Made by a program: the position numbers and the translations under genes
NCBI RefSeq assembly: GCF_002878395.1
Contig: NC_061115.1
Coordinates: forward strand, 212,006,938-212,070,937
Reading direction: 5' to 3'
Length of the DNA: 64,000 nt
Source: Capsicum annuum
Lineage: Eukaryota > Streptophyta > Magnoliopsida > Solanales > Solanaceae
Notes under the pieces: generated by a model
The model's database searches: none
What the model was told of the DNA's origin: nothing
Seen by the model: only the letters and a program-made list of their open reading frames with translations
Part shown: in pieces, positions 22,390-34,219 of the stretch
Numbering within the stretch: position 1 is the stretch's first letter
Layout of the letters: the number at the start of each line of letters is the position of its first letter

Positions 22390-23830
22390 ATTTTCCGAAA
22401 TTTCATATATACTATCGTCACTTTCTAATTCGTAATCTATATAATCTATTTGCATATATTTGCATTTTCTATCTTTATTTCTGATATTTGTTTCTTTTTT
22501 GGGTCTTTAGGCATTTTACAATCTCTAGCTAAATGTCCTAGTTTTCCACAATTATAACAAGTTCATTCTTTTATAGATTTCTTTCTCCTATATGGTCTTT
22601 TATAGTTATAATTTTTTACATAATATCTTTTTCTTGGTATCTTATACTTATGTTTTGATTTTTTGTATCTCTTATATTTCTTATGTCTTTTTCTTTTCTT
22701 ATAATATTTTTCTTTACATCCAAATTGGGGTGTTATTTTATCTTTGCAACATGCTAAATTTCTTATTAATATTCTTTTCATTTTTATTTCTTCTCTGTAT
22801 TTTTCACATATATTCCTATACCATTGTTGTAGAAATTTTATTCTTTCTCCTAGGGTATGTACTATTTTTTCTTCATCCCAACACTTTATTATTTTTGAAC
22901 TAAATGGTTCAGGTAATTTACTAAAATATAATATTCTTACTTCTTTTCTTTTTCGGTATTGTATGCTCCCTTATAGTAGTATTCTTTAAATGCGCATGTA
23001 TATTCATCTATATAGCACATATTACATATTGCTAGTTTTAACATTAAATTTCTATTTGTATCTTTTTCTTTGTTTTGTTCTTCTTCTTCTTCTGTTGCCA
23101 TACTGCTAAATTCATCCCTTATAGCTATTTCATATTTGTTCAATATGTCTATAGGTGTTAGTTTAGTTACTGTTGTTCCTTCCGTTTTTTTATCATCCCT
23201 TAATACCTTTTTACTATCTTCAATTAAATTTAAAAACCATAATTTTGTTGTTCCTATGAGTGTTCTTTCTATATATTCTGGTGTATCTGTTGCATTTATA
23301 CTATTGTCTAATAATTTTTTTGTTATATATCATATCCATAATTGTATCGTTTTATCTAGATCTATTACACAGTCAAAGTCTAAGAAGTTATAATTTTTAT
23401 TAATAATTTGTTTTGGTGTCCATTTATTATATTCATCCCTTAGGTTATATCTTTTAAATTTATCTTTATAATAATATATAGGTTTTCTTATTTCTAATGT
23501 ACTAGGTATTATATTTTCATCGACTTTTTTTATCAAGAGTGTTTATTTCTGTGTTTGTATTTTCCAAGTTTTCTTTATTAATTACTTTTTGTTTTTCATT
23601 AATTTCTTGTTTTTCTATATTTGTTAAGATTTCTGTATATGTTTCACTATCTTCTGAATCATAATTATCTGTTTCTTCAGCATCTACTGTATTTATTTCT
23701 ATTTCATTAGTTTCTAATTCTTTATTTTCTAATTTTTCTTTAAATTGATTTATCTCAATTAATAATTTTTGTTCTTTATTTTTTTCTTCTTTTTCTTTCT
23801 GTCTTTTTTCATACAACTCTTTTAGCATTT
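22390..23830 (-). pseudogene. EPRV-1 coat protein (copy B)
   Basis: In viral order: a coiled-coil acidic part (23517-23828, rich in Glu/Lys and ending in the LDKKSR tract), a central domain (23330-23536, 22937-23143), a basic Lys/Arg/Tyr tract (22563-22781) and a CCHC knuckle with a complete CYNCGKLGHLAKDC at about 22525-22566. A stop sits two codons before the knuckle, at a different base from the stop in copy A. The C-terminal part is acidic. The order basic tract, knuckle, acidic tail fits caulimovirid coat proteins. Confidence 0.75.
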
Positions 23831-23903
23831 GTAGTTCTTTTTATAATTCAGCTATCCTATTATTTTTAGTTTATTCTATTTCTCATATTTCTTCTGTAGT
23901 CTG

Positions 23904-24627
23904 TTATTTTATTTTATCTATTTCTTTTTTTCTGTCTATTTCTTCGTTTTCTTTTGCTATTCTTACCATGGTTGTTGATTTATCTTCTAATTTTAATTCT
24001 TCTTTTTCTAACATTAAGTATAACTGTTCACCTATTTTCTTACATCTTCTTCCTAAATTAGAAAATACTATTCTTATCTTTAATTCTTCATGATTTTCAT
24101 ATGTTTTTTTCATCTATTATAAATTCTTCTTTGTTCATTTTATCTACTTGATAGTGTATAGATCATGTTGATATATGTATTCTAGATTATGTATTTGTGA
24201 TTCTAAATATGATATTTCTTTCTTTTGTTCTTTTATTGATTTTTGGCATACTCCAACAATCATATTATATTGTAGTCTTTCTTTTCTTATTTTTAATTCT
24301 TTTCATTTTTCAGATATTATTTATTTTAGTTCTTTATATTTTTAGAATTTTGTTATGTTATTCATCTGTACAATATTTATAATATTTTGTTGGATACCGA
24401 AATCTGATTTTATCATAATTAGGTGGTATGTATCTCATTCTCCTAGATTTTAAATGAATTATTAATTTTGCCCCATTGCTAGATATTAAGGTAATTAAGT
24501 AAGCTAATCTGTGGGGGTTTTCTTTTGTTTTATTTAACTTCTTATATTCTGGGTAATAACTAGTTAAAATTCTTTTAATTTCTCTAAAAGCTTGTGTATT
24601 TTTAAATGGTCTTCTCATCTTTAACAA
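23904..24627 (-). pseudogene. EPRV-1 ORF1-type small proteins (copy B)
   Basis: The frame 24358-24627 (89 residues, MLKMRRPFKNTQAF) matches copy A at roughly 96 % by eye, then coiled-coil sequence with extra stops and 23904-24113 follow. It is the first gene after the primer site in viral order. Function unknown to me. Confidence 0.55.
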
Positions 24628-25203
24628 ATTAATAACAATATAGTTAACAAGATAATGTAATTAATAATATTAACAATTAAGTTAACATTTCAAACATTTC
24701 TCATAATTAACACATATTTACTTGTACATTTTTTAAATAACATGGCTCTGATACCAATTGTAGGGGGTGCGGATAGGGCGAGTAGCTTAATAACATATCT
24801 ACTAATTGTAGTTTTTATGTAGTCTAGTAGATTCTTTTTCATAAGTATTTCCGTTAATCTTATTTGAAAACTACACGTACACTATATACTATTCCTACTT
24901 TACAAAAAGTCTTTACACTTATTCTACTTTTTCAAAAGTAGAAAGACTAATCTTTACAAAAAAAAATCCTAAAAAGACAAAACTAATAAATGTCCTTTGT
25001 CAAAAAGTCAAAAAGCTATACAAATAATTTACGTATCTAAAGTTAAAAAGCTATACATGTCATTTTCATAGCTTTTATTATCTTGTCTCTTTGTCTTTAT
25101 TCTTCCATTGCTCCGTTGCTTTCTATCTTTTTTCTATCTTCCAGGTTGTGTCCTTGTCTTCTTTTACTCTAGTTGAACTTCTGGAATCGCATTATTTTCT
25201 CCA
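24628..25203 (-). promoter_or_regulatory. EPRV-1 intergenic region, promoter-like (copy B)
   Basis: On the minus strand, the stretch between the end of ORF4 and ORF1 is AT-rich, with a TATA-like AGTATATAGTG near 24883 and the tRNA primer site at 24741-24756. This is where Caulimoviridae carry the pregenomic RNA promoter. The exact start site is not determinable by eye. Confidence 0.55.
24741..24756 (-). promoter_or_regulatory. EPRV-1 minus-strand primer site (tRNA-iMet)
   Basis: The minus strand reads TGGTATCAGAGCCATG, which fits the initiator-Met tRNA primer site used by Caulimoviridae. It marks the zero point of the viral map. Confidence 0.9.
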
Positions 25204-26405
25204 TTGCATTTTGAGCATTGGTGGTCTGGATATTTGTGTCCTATTAATTTGCAATATCTAGTTAATAACTCTTTTGAAATAAATTCCTTTTTAATTTCCC
25301 TTGTAGATGGTTGTTTCTATGAATTGAGCCACGTCATAATCCATTGTTTAACTTCTTCCATATCTGACAGTCGTAACTCCCTTGAATTTCAATAGATCAT
25401 TAATTGGTCTCTCGAATAGTAGCTCGATATGGGATTTCCATTGAGATAAGTGTTTGCTAGTTCTTGAATAATTGTAGTTATTTCTATAGTTCGCTTATTT
25501 GCATAAAAATCAGGTATCTCAACTTTCGGTATCTCTGGCTGTTGAACAATATCTTTCGGTATAATCATATGTTTGGTTAATCATATTTTTACAACTTGTA
25601 TAACTGGTTTAATTTCATCATATAATATCTCTGCTGGTGCAGTATAAAACTTTATAAACAATAGATTTCCTTTGGTTATTTTCTTATAAGTGGCGAATGC
25701 TCTATATAATTCTGGTATAGCTGTTAGTTCATCTCCTTCTTTGGTATATATGGTATTTAATAGTCCATAACTGAAATAGGTTTTAACTAAATTTGGGTTA
25801 ATTTTTGGTAATGCGATTAACTTGTTGCAACCTTGTAGTTTTTGGGTTATATAGTCTGTGTTTGGTTCTTGGATATTTGTGGCTCTGGGTCTAAGGTTTA
25901 GGTGAGTCTTTATTTTATGGATATTTTCTATGTATGCTCGAGCTATATGGTTATAGGCTTTTTTATCTTGGTTTAAACTTTCTCGATATGTGGTAGCTTA
26001 TGGGGGTATGGACAAGGGGTCTTTTTGTGTTTTTGGTATAAATGGTTTTTCAAATATCTTCTTCATGTTCATGTTCTGATATCTTTGTCCACTAACTCCT
26101 TTGCTTGTACCTACAGAAGTAGATTGATAAACGTTATGGGTTTTTCGGAGTGTCCCAACGTCTCCTTTTATCTGTAAAATTTTATTGTCTTCCGATCGAC
26201 ATAGCTCTGCACACTGCTGAGTTATCTGAGTCATAGCTTCAGACTTCAGTTTAACTTCATTAGTCTTTAACATTTCTATTTCATTACCCATACTGTCCAC
26301 TTTCAGTGAAAGTGTAGTTAGGGTTTCGAGTATCTTTTCTAAAGCATCTTCTTCTATTATATCGGTCTGTGTAGCTTTGTCTTGATATGTAATCTGCAAT
26401 AACAT
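25204..26405 (-). pseudogene. EPRV-1 ORF4 (copy B)
   Basis: The frame starts at the ATG at 26405, which copy A lacks (there a stop lies at codon 4). It stops at 25998 where copy A reads Gln (CAA to TAA). Beyond, the sequence is about 99 % identical to copy A and shares its stops near 25580 and 25392. The N-terminal part overlaps the RNase H end. Confidence 0.6.
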
Positions 26406-27690
26406 TTTTGTTAGTACTGATTACTTCAATTATAAACGTAAAATTTAATATATTCAATGCTAATCTCCAAATTTCCTTCGTTGTAACTGAATTTTGTATT
26501 TTTCTTGTTAACCACCATCGTACCTGTGTATTATCTGTTCGTACAATAAATTTGTTATATACAATATATGGCTCAAATGCTAATAAACATTTATATAATG
26601 AACATAATTCTTTTCTATTTATTTCTCATTTATTTCTGTTTCATTAAACGTTCCTGAGTAGTATCTACAATGATGTTCTAATTGTTTCTTCTTCATATCT
26701 ATATTTAAGTACTCCTCCATAATTATATTCACATGCATCTACTTCTACTATATATGTAAATTTTTTATTTTCATTTGAAAATTGTAATTTTGGTAATTCT
26801 TTACAAAGTATTTTTATTTTCTGAACTTGTTTTTTATCTTCTTCGTTGTAATTATACTCTACATCCTTTTTTAATTTTTTCTGTAATGGCTTTAGGTTTT
26901 ATGCTAATTTTGGTATATATTCTCTTTTTTGGTTTACTAATCCTAAAAGTGATTGTAATTTTTTTTTTGTATCTAATTCTTCTTTGGAATTTATTATTTT
27001 TTGTACTATATGTTGTTGCATTTTTACTCCACTTTTATCTATTTGTATTCCTAAAAACTCTATCTGATTTTTCATAATTTCAGCTTTCTTTTCACTTAAA
27101 CTTATTCCTGAATTTTCTACTATACCTGCAAATTGTTCTAGTAATTTTAAATGTTCTTCTTTCGTTTTTGTATATAATGGTATATCATCTATGTATACTA
27201 TACAATTAGGTAGTTGTTTAAAATAACTATCCATAAAGTGTTGGTATCTACCTGGTGCATTTTTATATCCAAATGGTAACACGTTCCATTCATAAAATCC
27301 TTGTGGTACTGTAAACGCAGTTAACTTTTTAGATTCTTCTTCTAGCTTTAAATGGTAAAATCCTGATTTACAATCAAATTTACTAAAGTAATTATATCGT
27401 TGTATTTGCCTTATTTTTAATATCTTATTTGGTATTGGATAATTATATGTCATAGTTTTTGCATTTAGGTTTCTATAATCAATAACCATTCTACTTTTTT
27501 CTCTTTTTTGTTCACTGTGTTTATTTACTATAAATGCCGAAATTGTATGTTTGCTATTATTTTTTTGAATGTATTGTTTTTCTAAAAATTCATCTATATG
27601 CATTTTGAATTCTTTTAAATCATCAAAGTTATATGTTAATGGTTTTTGGATTATTATACTATTTTTATCTATTAGCTCAATTTTTAGAGG
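26380..27690 (-). pseudogene. EPRV-1 reverse transcriptase and RNase H (copy B)
   Basis: The RT frame 26899-27603 is open for 234 residues and includes the catalytic CIVYIDDIPLYTK. It ends at a GAA-to-TAA stop relative to copy A. The RNase H region follows to about 26380, with FIVRTDNTQVRWWLTRK. The array ends at about 27690, inside the sequence upstream of RT; the right flank is unrelated. Confidence 0.85.
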
Positions 27691-27789
27691 AGTTTAATTA
27701 CAGTAGTCCAACTCGATATCTTTCTATAATCTCATCATTTTTCACGTGCAAGTTAGAGAAAATTAAAGTATATCATCTTTGGGTAGGCC

Positions 27790-27985
27790 AAAAATTTAAA
27801 AAAAAAAAAAAAAAAAGGCAGTCCTGTGTACTAAAGCTCATGCTATGTGCTGGGTTCGAAAAAGAGCTGGATCACAAGGATCTATTGTATGCAACATCAC
27901 CTTACATTTCAACCAGAGACTATTTTAATGGCTTGAACTCGTGAACTCCTGATCATGCAATAACAACTTTCCCACACATACTAGT
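27790..27985 (-). mobile_element. tRNA-derived SINE (TS-like), second copy
   Basis: An A-run of 18 is followed by GTACTAAAGCTCATGCTATG, GGATCTATTGTATGCA and GGCTTGAACTCGTGAACTCC, in the same order as at 13993-14185. The last phrase is a tRNA box B on the minus strand. Confidence 0.7.
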
Positions 27986-29452
27986 AGAGTACGAGTCCAA
28001 TTCTATATATTTATTTATGTTATGATCGGACAGAATAAATAAATCACAAACAAAAAAAAAAATAACAAGAACACACACAGATTCTACGTAGAAACCTTTG
28101 CAAGAAAAAATCACGGGCAGAGGCAGAGGAAATTCACTATAATGGAGAAAAGTATAATTAGAAGAATGACATATTTTTTGAACGTCTAAAAATGACCCAC
28201 TAATTGCACTTATATAATATGTGCGTACGAATAAATCCTAGGCCCGATCCCTACGCTACCACCACGGACCCCATGAAAAATCATAAATATGAGTCACACC
28301 ACAAACTTTTCAAGGTCAGATCAACAGAATTTGAGTCACGAACTCTAACAATTTACAAGAAAGAAAAAAACATGTAAACGAAAATAAATGAAGTGGGTGT
28401 GTCGAAATTAAAAGTGGAAAGAAACTTGGCAAGGAACATGAGAAGAGTGTTAACTTTCATACCAACTTTGAGATAATTAGTGTAAACAATTTTTAGGGTC
28501 ATAAAAAATAAATGATATCTACGCTAACAATGTAATAACAAAAATAATATACCTACTGAAATCTTGTAAGAGAGTCTGGGGAGAATAACATGTAAGTAGT
28601 GTTATCCCTATGTATCTTATAAGGTAAAAATGTTATTTTTGTTAGACCCTCAGCTCAAATATAATATAACAAAACAAGAATCAAAAGAGAATACAATAGA
28701 AATACAGTAGCACATTCAAATAATATGATAATTAAAGCAAATGAAACAACTAATAATAACAAAATTGAATTACAAAAAGTAGGAGAAAAATTTAACTACC
28801 ATTGATAAAGGAAACTAGACAACAGGACTACCTATCCTTATATTCTAACTAATATTCGACCCTTATATCCTCCTATCTAGGGTTATGTCCTCAGTAAATT
28901 GTATGTGTTTCAAATATTATCTAATTACCTCTTCTCAATAATTCTTCTGTATATTGGATTTGAAATCATCAGGGCGTCATGCGGAAGCTCATTAGGTGCA
29001 AACCCTGACTCTAATCCCACTTGTTGGTTTCGAAATCGAGAAGGCATTACGAGGAAGTTAATAGTTTGCGAACCATATTAGAGGCAATAATCCAGTCAAC
29101 ACATGAAAAATTAAATTTAAAACATATTAATGAATATGATTTGACCAATTAGCCTATATATTAAAAACTAATATTGAAAAAGCATAAGAACCTATGAGAG
29201 AAATCTCTCCATAAACAAGACTTTTTTAAAATATTATATTATGGATGTTATTGCGTTATAGTATGAGAAGAGGGGTCTTCATTTTATAGAGGTCCAAAAC
29301 CTTTCTTCCAAGAAAGAGGTTAGTCAAATATGAAAGAGTTTTATATTTTCCTTTTACGAAAAGTAAATGTAATTATGATATTACTTTTATTTTGCTTCAA
29401 TAGAAAATTAATACTCAAATTTGATAAGAAAATTAGGGCATAAATCCTAAAA
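27986..29452. other. Non-coding stretch with an RTE LINE scrap
   Basis: I see no gene. Around 28860-28950 the sequence resembles the RTE 3' part at 3250-3345 (shared ATCTAGGGT, ATGTCCTCAGTAA and TAATTACCTCT), so it is a further RTE scrap on the minus strand. The rest is unassigned AT-rich sequence up to the copia fragment. Confidence 0.45.
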
Positions 29453-32400
29453 ATGCATACTTGTACCTCTCCTCAGACCCACCATAGACAACCTTTTGCA
29501 TCTCCTCATTGGGGCTTTCAGACATCTACTCTTCACATGGGAGAAGGAACAGGAAAAATTTGCCTAAAAATGACTTCAGGAAAAGTCTTGACACTTAACA
29601 ATGTCTTGTATGTTCCGGAGTTACGTAGGAATTTAATTTTTGTTTCACTTCTAGACAAGAACAGATTCAAATGTGTAACCATTTCTGGAAAAATTGTAAT
29701 TAGCAAAGAAAAAATGTATGTAGGAAAAGGCTATCTGACCGAAGGCCTTTATAAGATGAATGTAATGACTGTTGAAATAAATAGAAGTTCGAATTCTTCT
29801 TATTTGCTTGAGTCTTATAATTTATGGCATGAACGTTTAGGCCATGTTAATTACAAAACATTACGCAAATTGATTAACTTAGAAGTTTTGCCAAACTTTG
29901 AGTGCAATAAATCAAAGTGTCAAACGTGTGTGGAATCAAAGTATGCAAAGCATCCTTATAAGTCCGTTGAAAGGAATTTCAATTCCTTAGACTTAATACA
30001 CACTGACATTTGTGATATGAAGTCAACACCATCACGTGGTGGGAAAAAGTATTTCATAACTTTCATTGACGATTGCACTAGATATTGTTATGTCTACTTG
30101 CTAAATAGTAAGGATGAAGCAATAGATGTGTTTAGGCAATGTAAAACTGAAGTTGAAAATCAGTTAGACAAAAAGAACAAAATGATAAGAAGTGATAGGG
30201 GCAGAGAATATGAATTCCCTTTGCGCAAATATGTGTAGATAAGGGAATAATCCATCAAACTACGGCCCCATATTCACCTCAATCTAATGGAATTGTGGAA
30301 AGGAAAAACCAAACTTTGAAGGAAATAATGAATGTCTTACTTATAAGTTCTGGTTTACCGCAAAACTTATGGGGGAAGGCTATCCTTACGGCCAATCGTA
30401 TACTCAACAGAGTTCCCCATAGTAAGACACAATCAATTCCTTATGAAAAATGGAAAGGAAGGAAACCAAACTTGAAATATTTTAAAGTGTGGGGGTGTCT
30501 AGCGAAGGTTCAAGTTCCTATACCTAAAAGGGTTAAGATAGGACCTAAAACGGTGGACTGCGTGTTCATAGGATATGCTAAAAGTAGTAAAGCATGTCAA
30601 TTTTTGGTTCATAAATCTGAACATCAGGATATTAATGAAAATATGGTAATTGAATTAGATAATGCTGAATTCTTTGAAAATATTTACCCGTATAAACTTA
30701 GACATGAACAGACTAGTGGAGGATCTAAACGACCTCATGATGAACCAATTGAGAATGAACATAATGAAGAAAATCCAAGACGTAGTACACGTCAAAGAAC
30801 GTCTACTTCGTTTGGATCGGCTTTTGTGACATTTCTTTTGGACAATGAGCCTCAAACATTTAAGGAAGCGATGACATCTTTGGATTTATCCTTTTAGAAA
30901 GAGGCAGTCAATAGTGAGATAGATTCAATCTTAAGCAACCATACATGGGAATTGGTTGATCTTCCTCCCAAAAATAAACCTTTAGGTTCTAAATGGATCT
31001 TCAAAAGGAAGATGAAAGCGGATGGTACTATTGACAAATACAAGGCAAGACTTGTAGTAAAAGGCTTCAACCAAAAAGAAGGACTTGATTACTTCAATAC
31101 ATACTCGCTAGTAACAAGGATAACATCGATTTGAATATTAATTGCCTTGGCTGCGGTATATGATCTTGAAATCCATCAAATGGATGTGAAAACCATTTTC
31201 CTAAATGGAGAATTGGAGGAAGAAATTTATATGGAACAACCTGAGGTTTTGTGGTTCCAGCAAAGGAAAATAAGGTGTGTAAACTTATCAAGTCATTATA
31301 TGGACTAAAGCAAGCACCAAAACAATGGCATGTGAAGTTTGATCAAACCATATTGGCAAACGAATTCAAAATAAAAGAATGTGATAAATGTGTTTATATT
31401 AAAGACACTTCAAATCACCAAGTCATTGTATGTTTATATGTGGATGATATGTTGATCATCAGCAGAGATATTTCTGACATAAATTCAACCAAACGACTGC
31501 TCGAGAGCAAGTTTGATATGAAAGACCTTGGAATGGCAGATGTGATCTTAGGTATAAGAATCCATCAAACTCCACAAGGGTTAGCATTGTCACAGTCTTA
31601 TTATATCGAAAAAGTACTTGACAAGTTCAAGTATATAGAATTCGGTATTGCCAAGACTTCATTGGATGTGAACTTTGCACTTCGAAAGAATGAAGGTAAA
31701 AATGACTCACAATTGGAGTACGCAAGAGTATTGGGATATTTAATGTATATAATGAACTATACACGACCAGATATAGCATGCGCTATCAGTAAATTGAGTC
31801 GGTACACGAGTAATCCCAACAAAACTCATTGGATGGCAATGAAAAAAGTTTTGGGGTATCTTAAATACACTCAAGATTATGCTTTGCATTATAATAAATA
31901 TCCTGCGGTACTTGAAGGATATAGTGATGCAAATTGGATCACCGGATCGAACAAAGTAAAATCCACAAGTGGATATGTATTTACTATTGGTGGAGGAGCA
32001 GTCTCTTAGAAATCATCCAAACAGACTTGTATTGCTCGGTCTACAATGGAATCTGAATTTATCGCATTGGATAAAGCCGGTGAAGAAGCAGAATGACTCA
32101 GAAATTTCTTAGAAGATATTTTTATTGGCCCAAGCCAGTGGCACCAGTATGTATATACTGTGATAGCCAAGCGGTAATAGGTAGGGTAGGGAGCATGATG
32201 TACAACGATAAATCTCATCACATACGACGAAAATACCGTTAGGGAAATTCTCTCTAGTGGAATTATCACTGTTGACTATGTAAAGTCAAAGGATAATGTG
32301 TCGGGTCCACTTACAAAAGACCTATCTAGAGAAGGAGTAGAAAGGACATCCAAGGGAATGGGTTTAAGGCCTAGGACAAGTCAGCATGGCGGTAACTCTA
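29453..32400 (+). pseudogene. Copia pol: integrase, reverse transcriptase, RNase H
   Basis: The first open piece (29453-30238) carries the end of the protease region, the integrase zinc site (LWHERLGH, then CQTC) and the catalytic core start (HTDIC and SDRGREY). The second (about 30215-30897) has SPQSNGIVERKNQTLKE with the third catalytic residue, followed by KVWGC and FIGYAK. The RT starts at about 30900 (ELVDLPP, GSKWIFK, YKARLVVKGF) and includes LYVDDMLI at 31431-31454. RNase H follows with YSDANWITG and, after a stop, IARSTMESEF. The enzymes would integrate and copy the element. It lacks an intact frame. Confidence 0.9.
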
Positions 32401-32964
32401 TCTAGCAGACTGGAGATCCCAAGAGCTAGGTTCAAGGAGATCAAACAAAATTGTGTCTGACAGGTTCAACATTGTTAATTACCCAACTCATTCTATGATG
32501 TAGACAATGTATAGTAATCAAGGATAAGACTTAAAGTAAAAAGTCTTTTAATGATTATCTAAATTTGGCAGATTTGACCAAATAGTTTAATCTATAGGAT
32601 TGAACATTTAGAAATCACTTATGTGAAAACGAAGTGGAAGCTGCTTCAAGGAGAATGTTAGTACAGGCCTATTCTCTAAGCTTTCATGAAACTAGGACGT
32701 TTTCATAGCTGAAAAGAATAAAACCGTGAGAACCATAAACGTTAAAAGGCTGGTTGTGACATATATTATCTAGGTGTACATTAAAGCTCGACGGTTCAAA
32801 GATATCAAATCTACCGATTGACCGAGTGCATCCGATGCATGTTCACTACGAAAAATTCAAAGGAAAACCCACTTATCCAGATGCAATCAGTCTTTACTTG
32901 ATGATCATATACTTGTCCGTAAAATTATTACGAAAAATAGTCATTCCTCATTCATGTGGGGAAT
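32401..32964 (+). other. Copia 3' internal non-coding region
   Basis: No coding sequence is visible. It links the RNase H end to the LTR and ends with the purine-rich TGTGGGGAAT, the likely plus-strand primer. Confidence 0.55.
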
Positions 32965-34071
32965 TGTTGAGTTCACAGAAGCGTGAATGGAAAATGGAGA
33001 AAAAATTGTGGAGAAGAGGAAACACCAATTTGGAAAGTGTACTCCCAAAATTGGACAGTTCACTAATTCTCCCACATTGGTGGGAGAAGGGAACTTTGGA
33101 GTGTTTATAATGATGAATACTTACTCCACATGATAAGTGAGGTAAGAAATAAGAGATGCCTCGCGCCGTCGTCGTCGTCGCTCGCTCGGCTTTGGCTTCG
33201 GCTTCAGATTTGGATTTGGATTTGTCAAATGATCGATCGATGAGATCTATTTTTTTGGACAAACTTTATGTGATAAAATCTGATCAATACTCCATTTATA
33301 TGCATGCAGTAACAGTAACAGATGCAATGTTTCGACAGAACTGATGCACTGTTTCTACTGAACTGATGCGCTGTTTCTGAACTGATGTACTGTTTCTTTT
33401 CGACTGAACTGATGTACTGTTTCTTTACGACTGAACTGATGCATGCACTGAACTGATATATTGTTTCTGTTTTGACTGAATAGATGCAATTCTTCAATGA
33501 AGTAATGCACTGTTTCGAACAGGTGCACTGTTTGGTGAAATGGTATACTGCTTCAGCAAAAATACTGCAGACTTGCATTTTCAAAAACATCACACCATTT
33601 AAGTGAACCAATGCCACCTTTTCGAAGAGGCATCTGCTAGGTTATATAAACCTGTTTTTCTTCACAGGTTTTGATATGAAATTTTCAGAATAAAAACTCT
33701 CTTCTTTTTTTTACAAATATTTTGTGTGATCAATAAAAAACGTTCTGTGCGTTCGAAGAATCCGCCTATTTGAGGTACCGCTATAGTCGAATTGAAGGCC
33801 ATTTTATCCTGGGAGGAAGATTCCATAACCTCTGGTACAGTGAGGGAAATTATTCCTTAAGGAAAGTTCGTGAATTCAGACGACTTGGTCTTATTCATTT
33901 CTGTTTCATCTATTTTCTGAAAAATAAAATACACTTCTTGGAAATGTCATTTTGATCTTGTGTTGAGGGTATTTGATATACTTCATTGTGTTCTTGTTTA
34001 TATACTTGAACTTTAGTTAAAGTTGTTGTTTCTACTATACAGATTCTGCGTATCCGTAGAAGGAAATAACA
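32965..34071 (+). repeat. Copia 3' LTR (~1.1 kb)
   Basis: The LTR starts TGTTGAGTTC and ends AAATAACA. It holds a GTC-rich microsatellite (33167-33190), a degenerate repeat of about 20-30 bases built on CTGATGCACTGTTTC (33320-33540), a TATA box at 33653-33659 and AATAAA at 33689. The upstream half is U3 and the TATA sets the start of R. The 5' partner is not in the window, so the end points rest on sequence features only. Confidence 0.7.
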
Positions 34072-34219
34072 CTTTCTAGATTAAAAGAGACAAATCAACC
34101 CACATTATATATGATCTTCCATATCTTGTTGTATAACACAGTCTATTCTCTATTCAAGCAAGTAGTAGAGCTGGAGAAAAAACTCTCTCTAGAATAGAGA
34201 TTCCTCTCAGCTAAGGCTG

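Larger units (their letters stand above)
15041..27690 (-). mobile_element. EPRV-1: endogenous pararetrovirus array (solendovirus-like)
   Basis: Minus-strand order, right to left: RT/RNase H, ORF4, intergenic region with tRNA primer site, ORF1, coat protein, movement protein, protease, RT/RNase H, ORF4, a deleted intergenic region, ORF1, coat protein and the start of the movement protein. This is about 1.75 genomes, head to tail. Equivalent points lie 6860 bases apart (15291 and 22151), and 7180 apart beyond the intergenic deletion (19221 and 26401). The protein motifs are those of Caulimoviridae; the gene order and Solanaceae context suggest the tobacco vein clearing virus group (inference). 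All ORFs carry stops or frameshifts, so this is a dead genomic fossil. Confidence 0.85.
29453..34071 (+). mobile_element. Ty1/copia retrotransposon, 5'-truncated, one LTR
   Basis: Integrase, RT and RNase H follow in copia order on the plus strand, then a 3' non-coding part and one LTR (32965-34071). Gag and the 5' LTR are missing. Stops include three Trp-type stops (30895, 32007, 32094) and an Arg-type one (31132), and there are frameshifts near 30215 and 31235. It is a dead copy. Confidence 0.9.

Noticed and set aside
15774..24382. Plus-strand hydrophobic open frames that look like membrane proteins
   Set aside because: They are complements of AT-rich minus-strand EPRV-1 genes; the minus strand carries the recognisable RT, coat and protease motifs.
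15041..27690. EPRV-1 as a possibly active virus
   Set aside because: Every gene in both copies has stops or frameshifts and one copy lacks its primer site.
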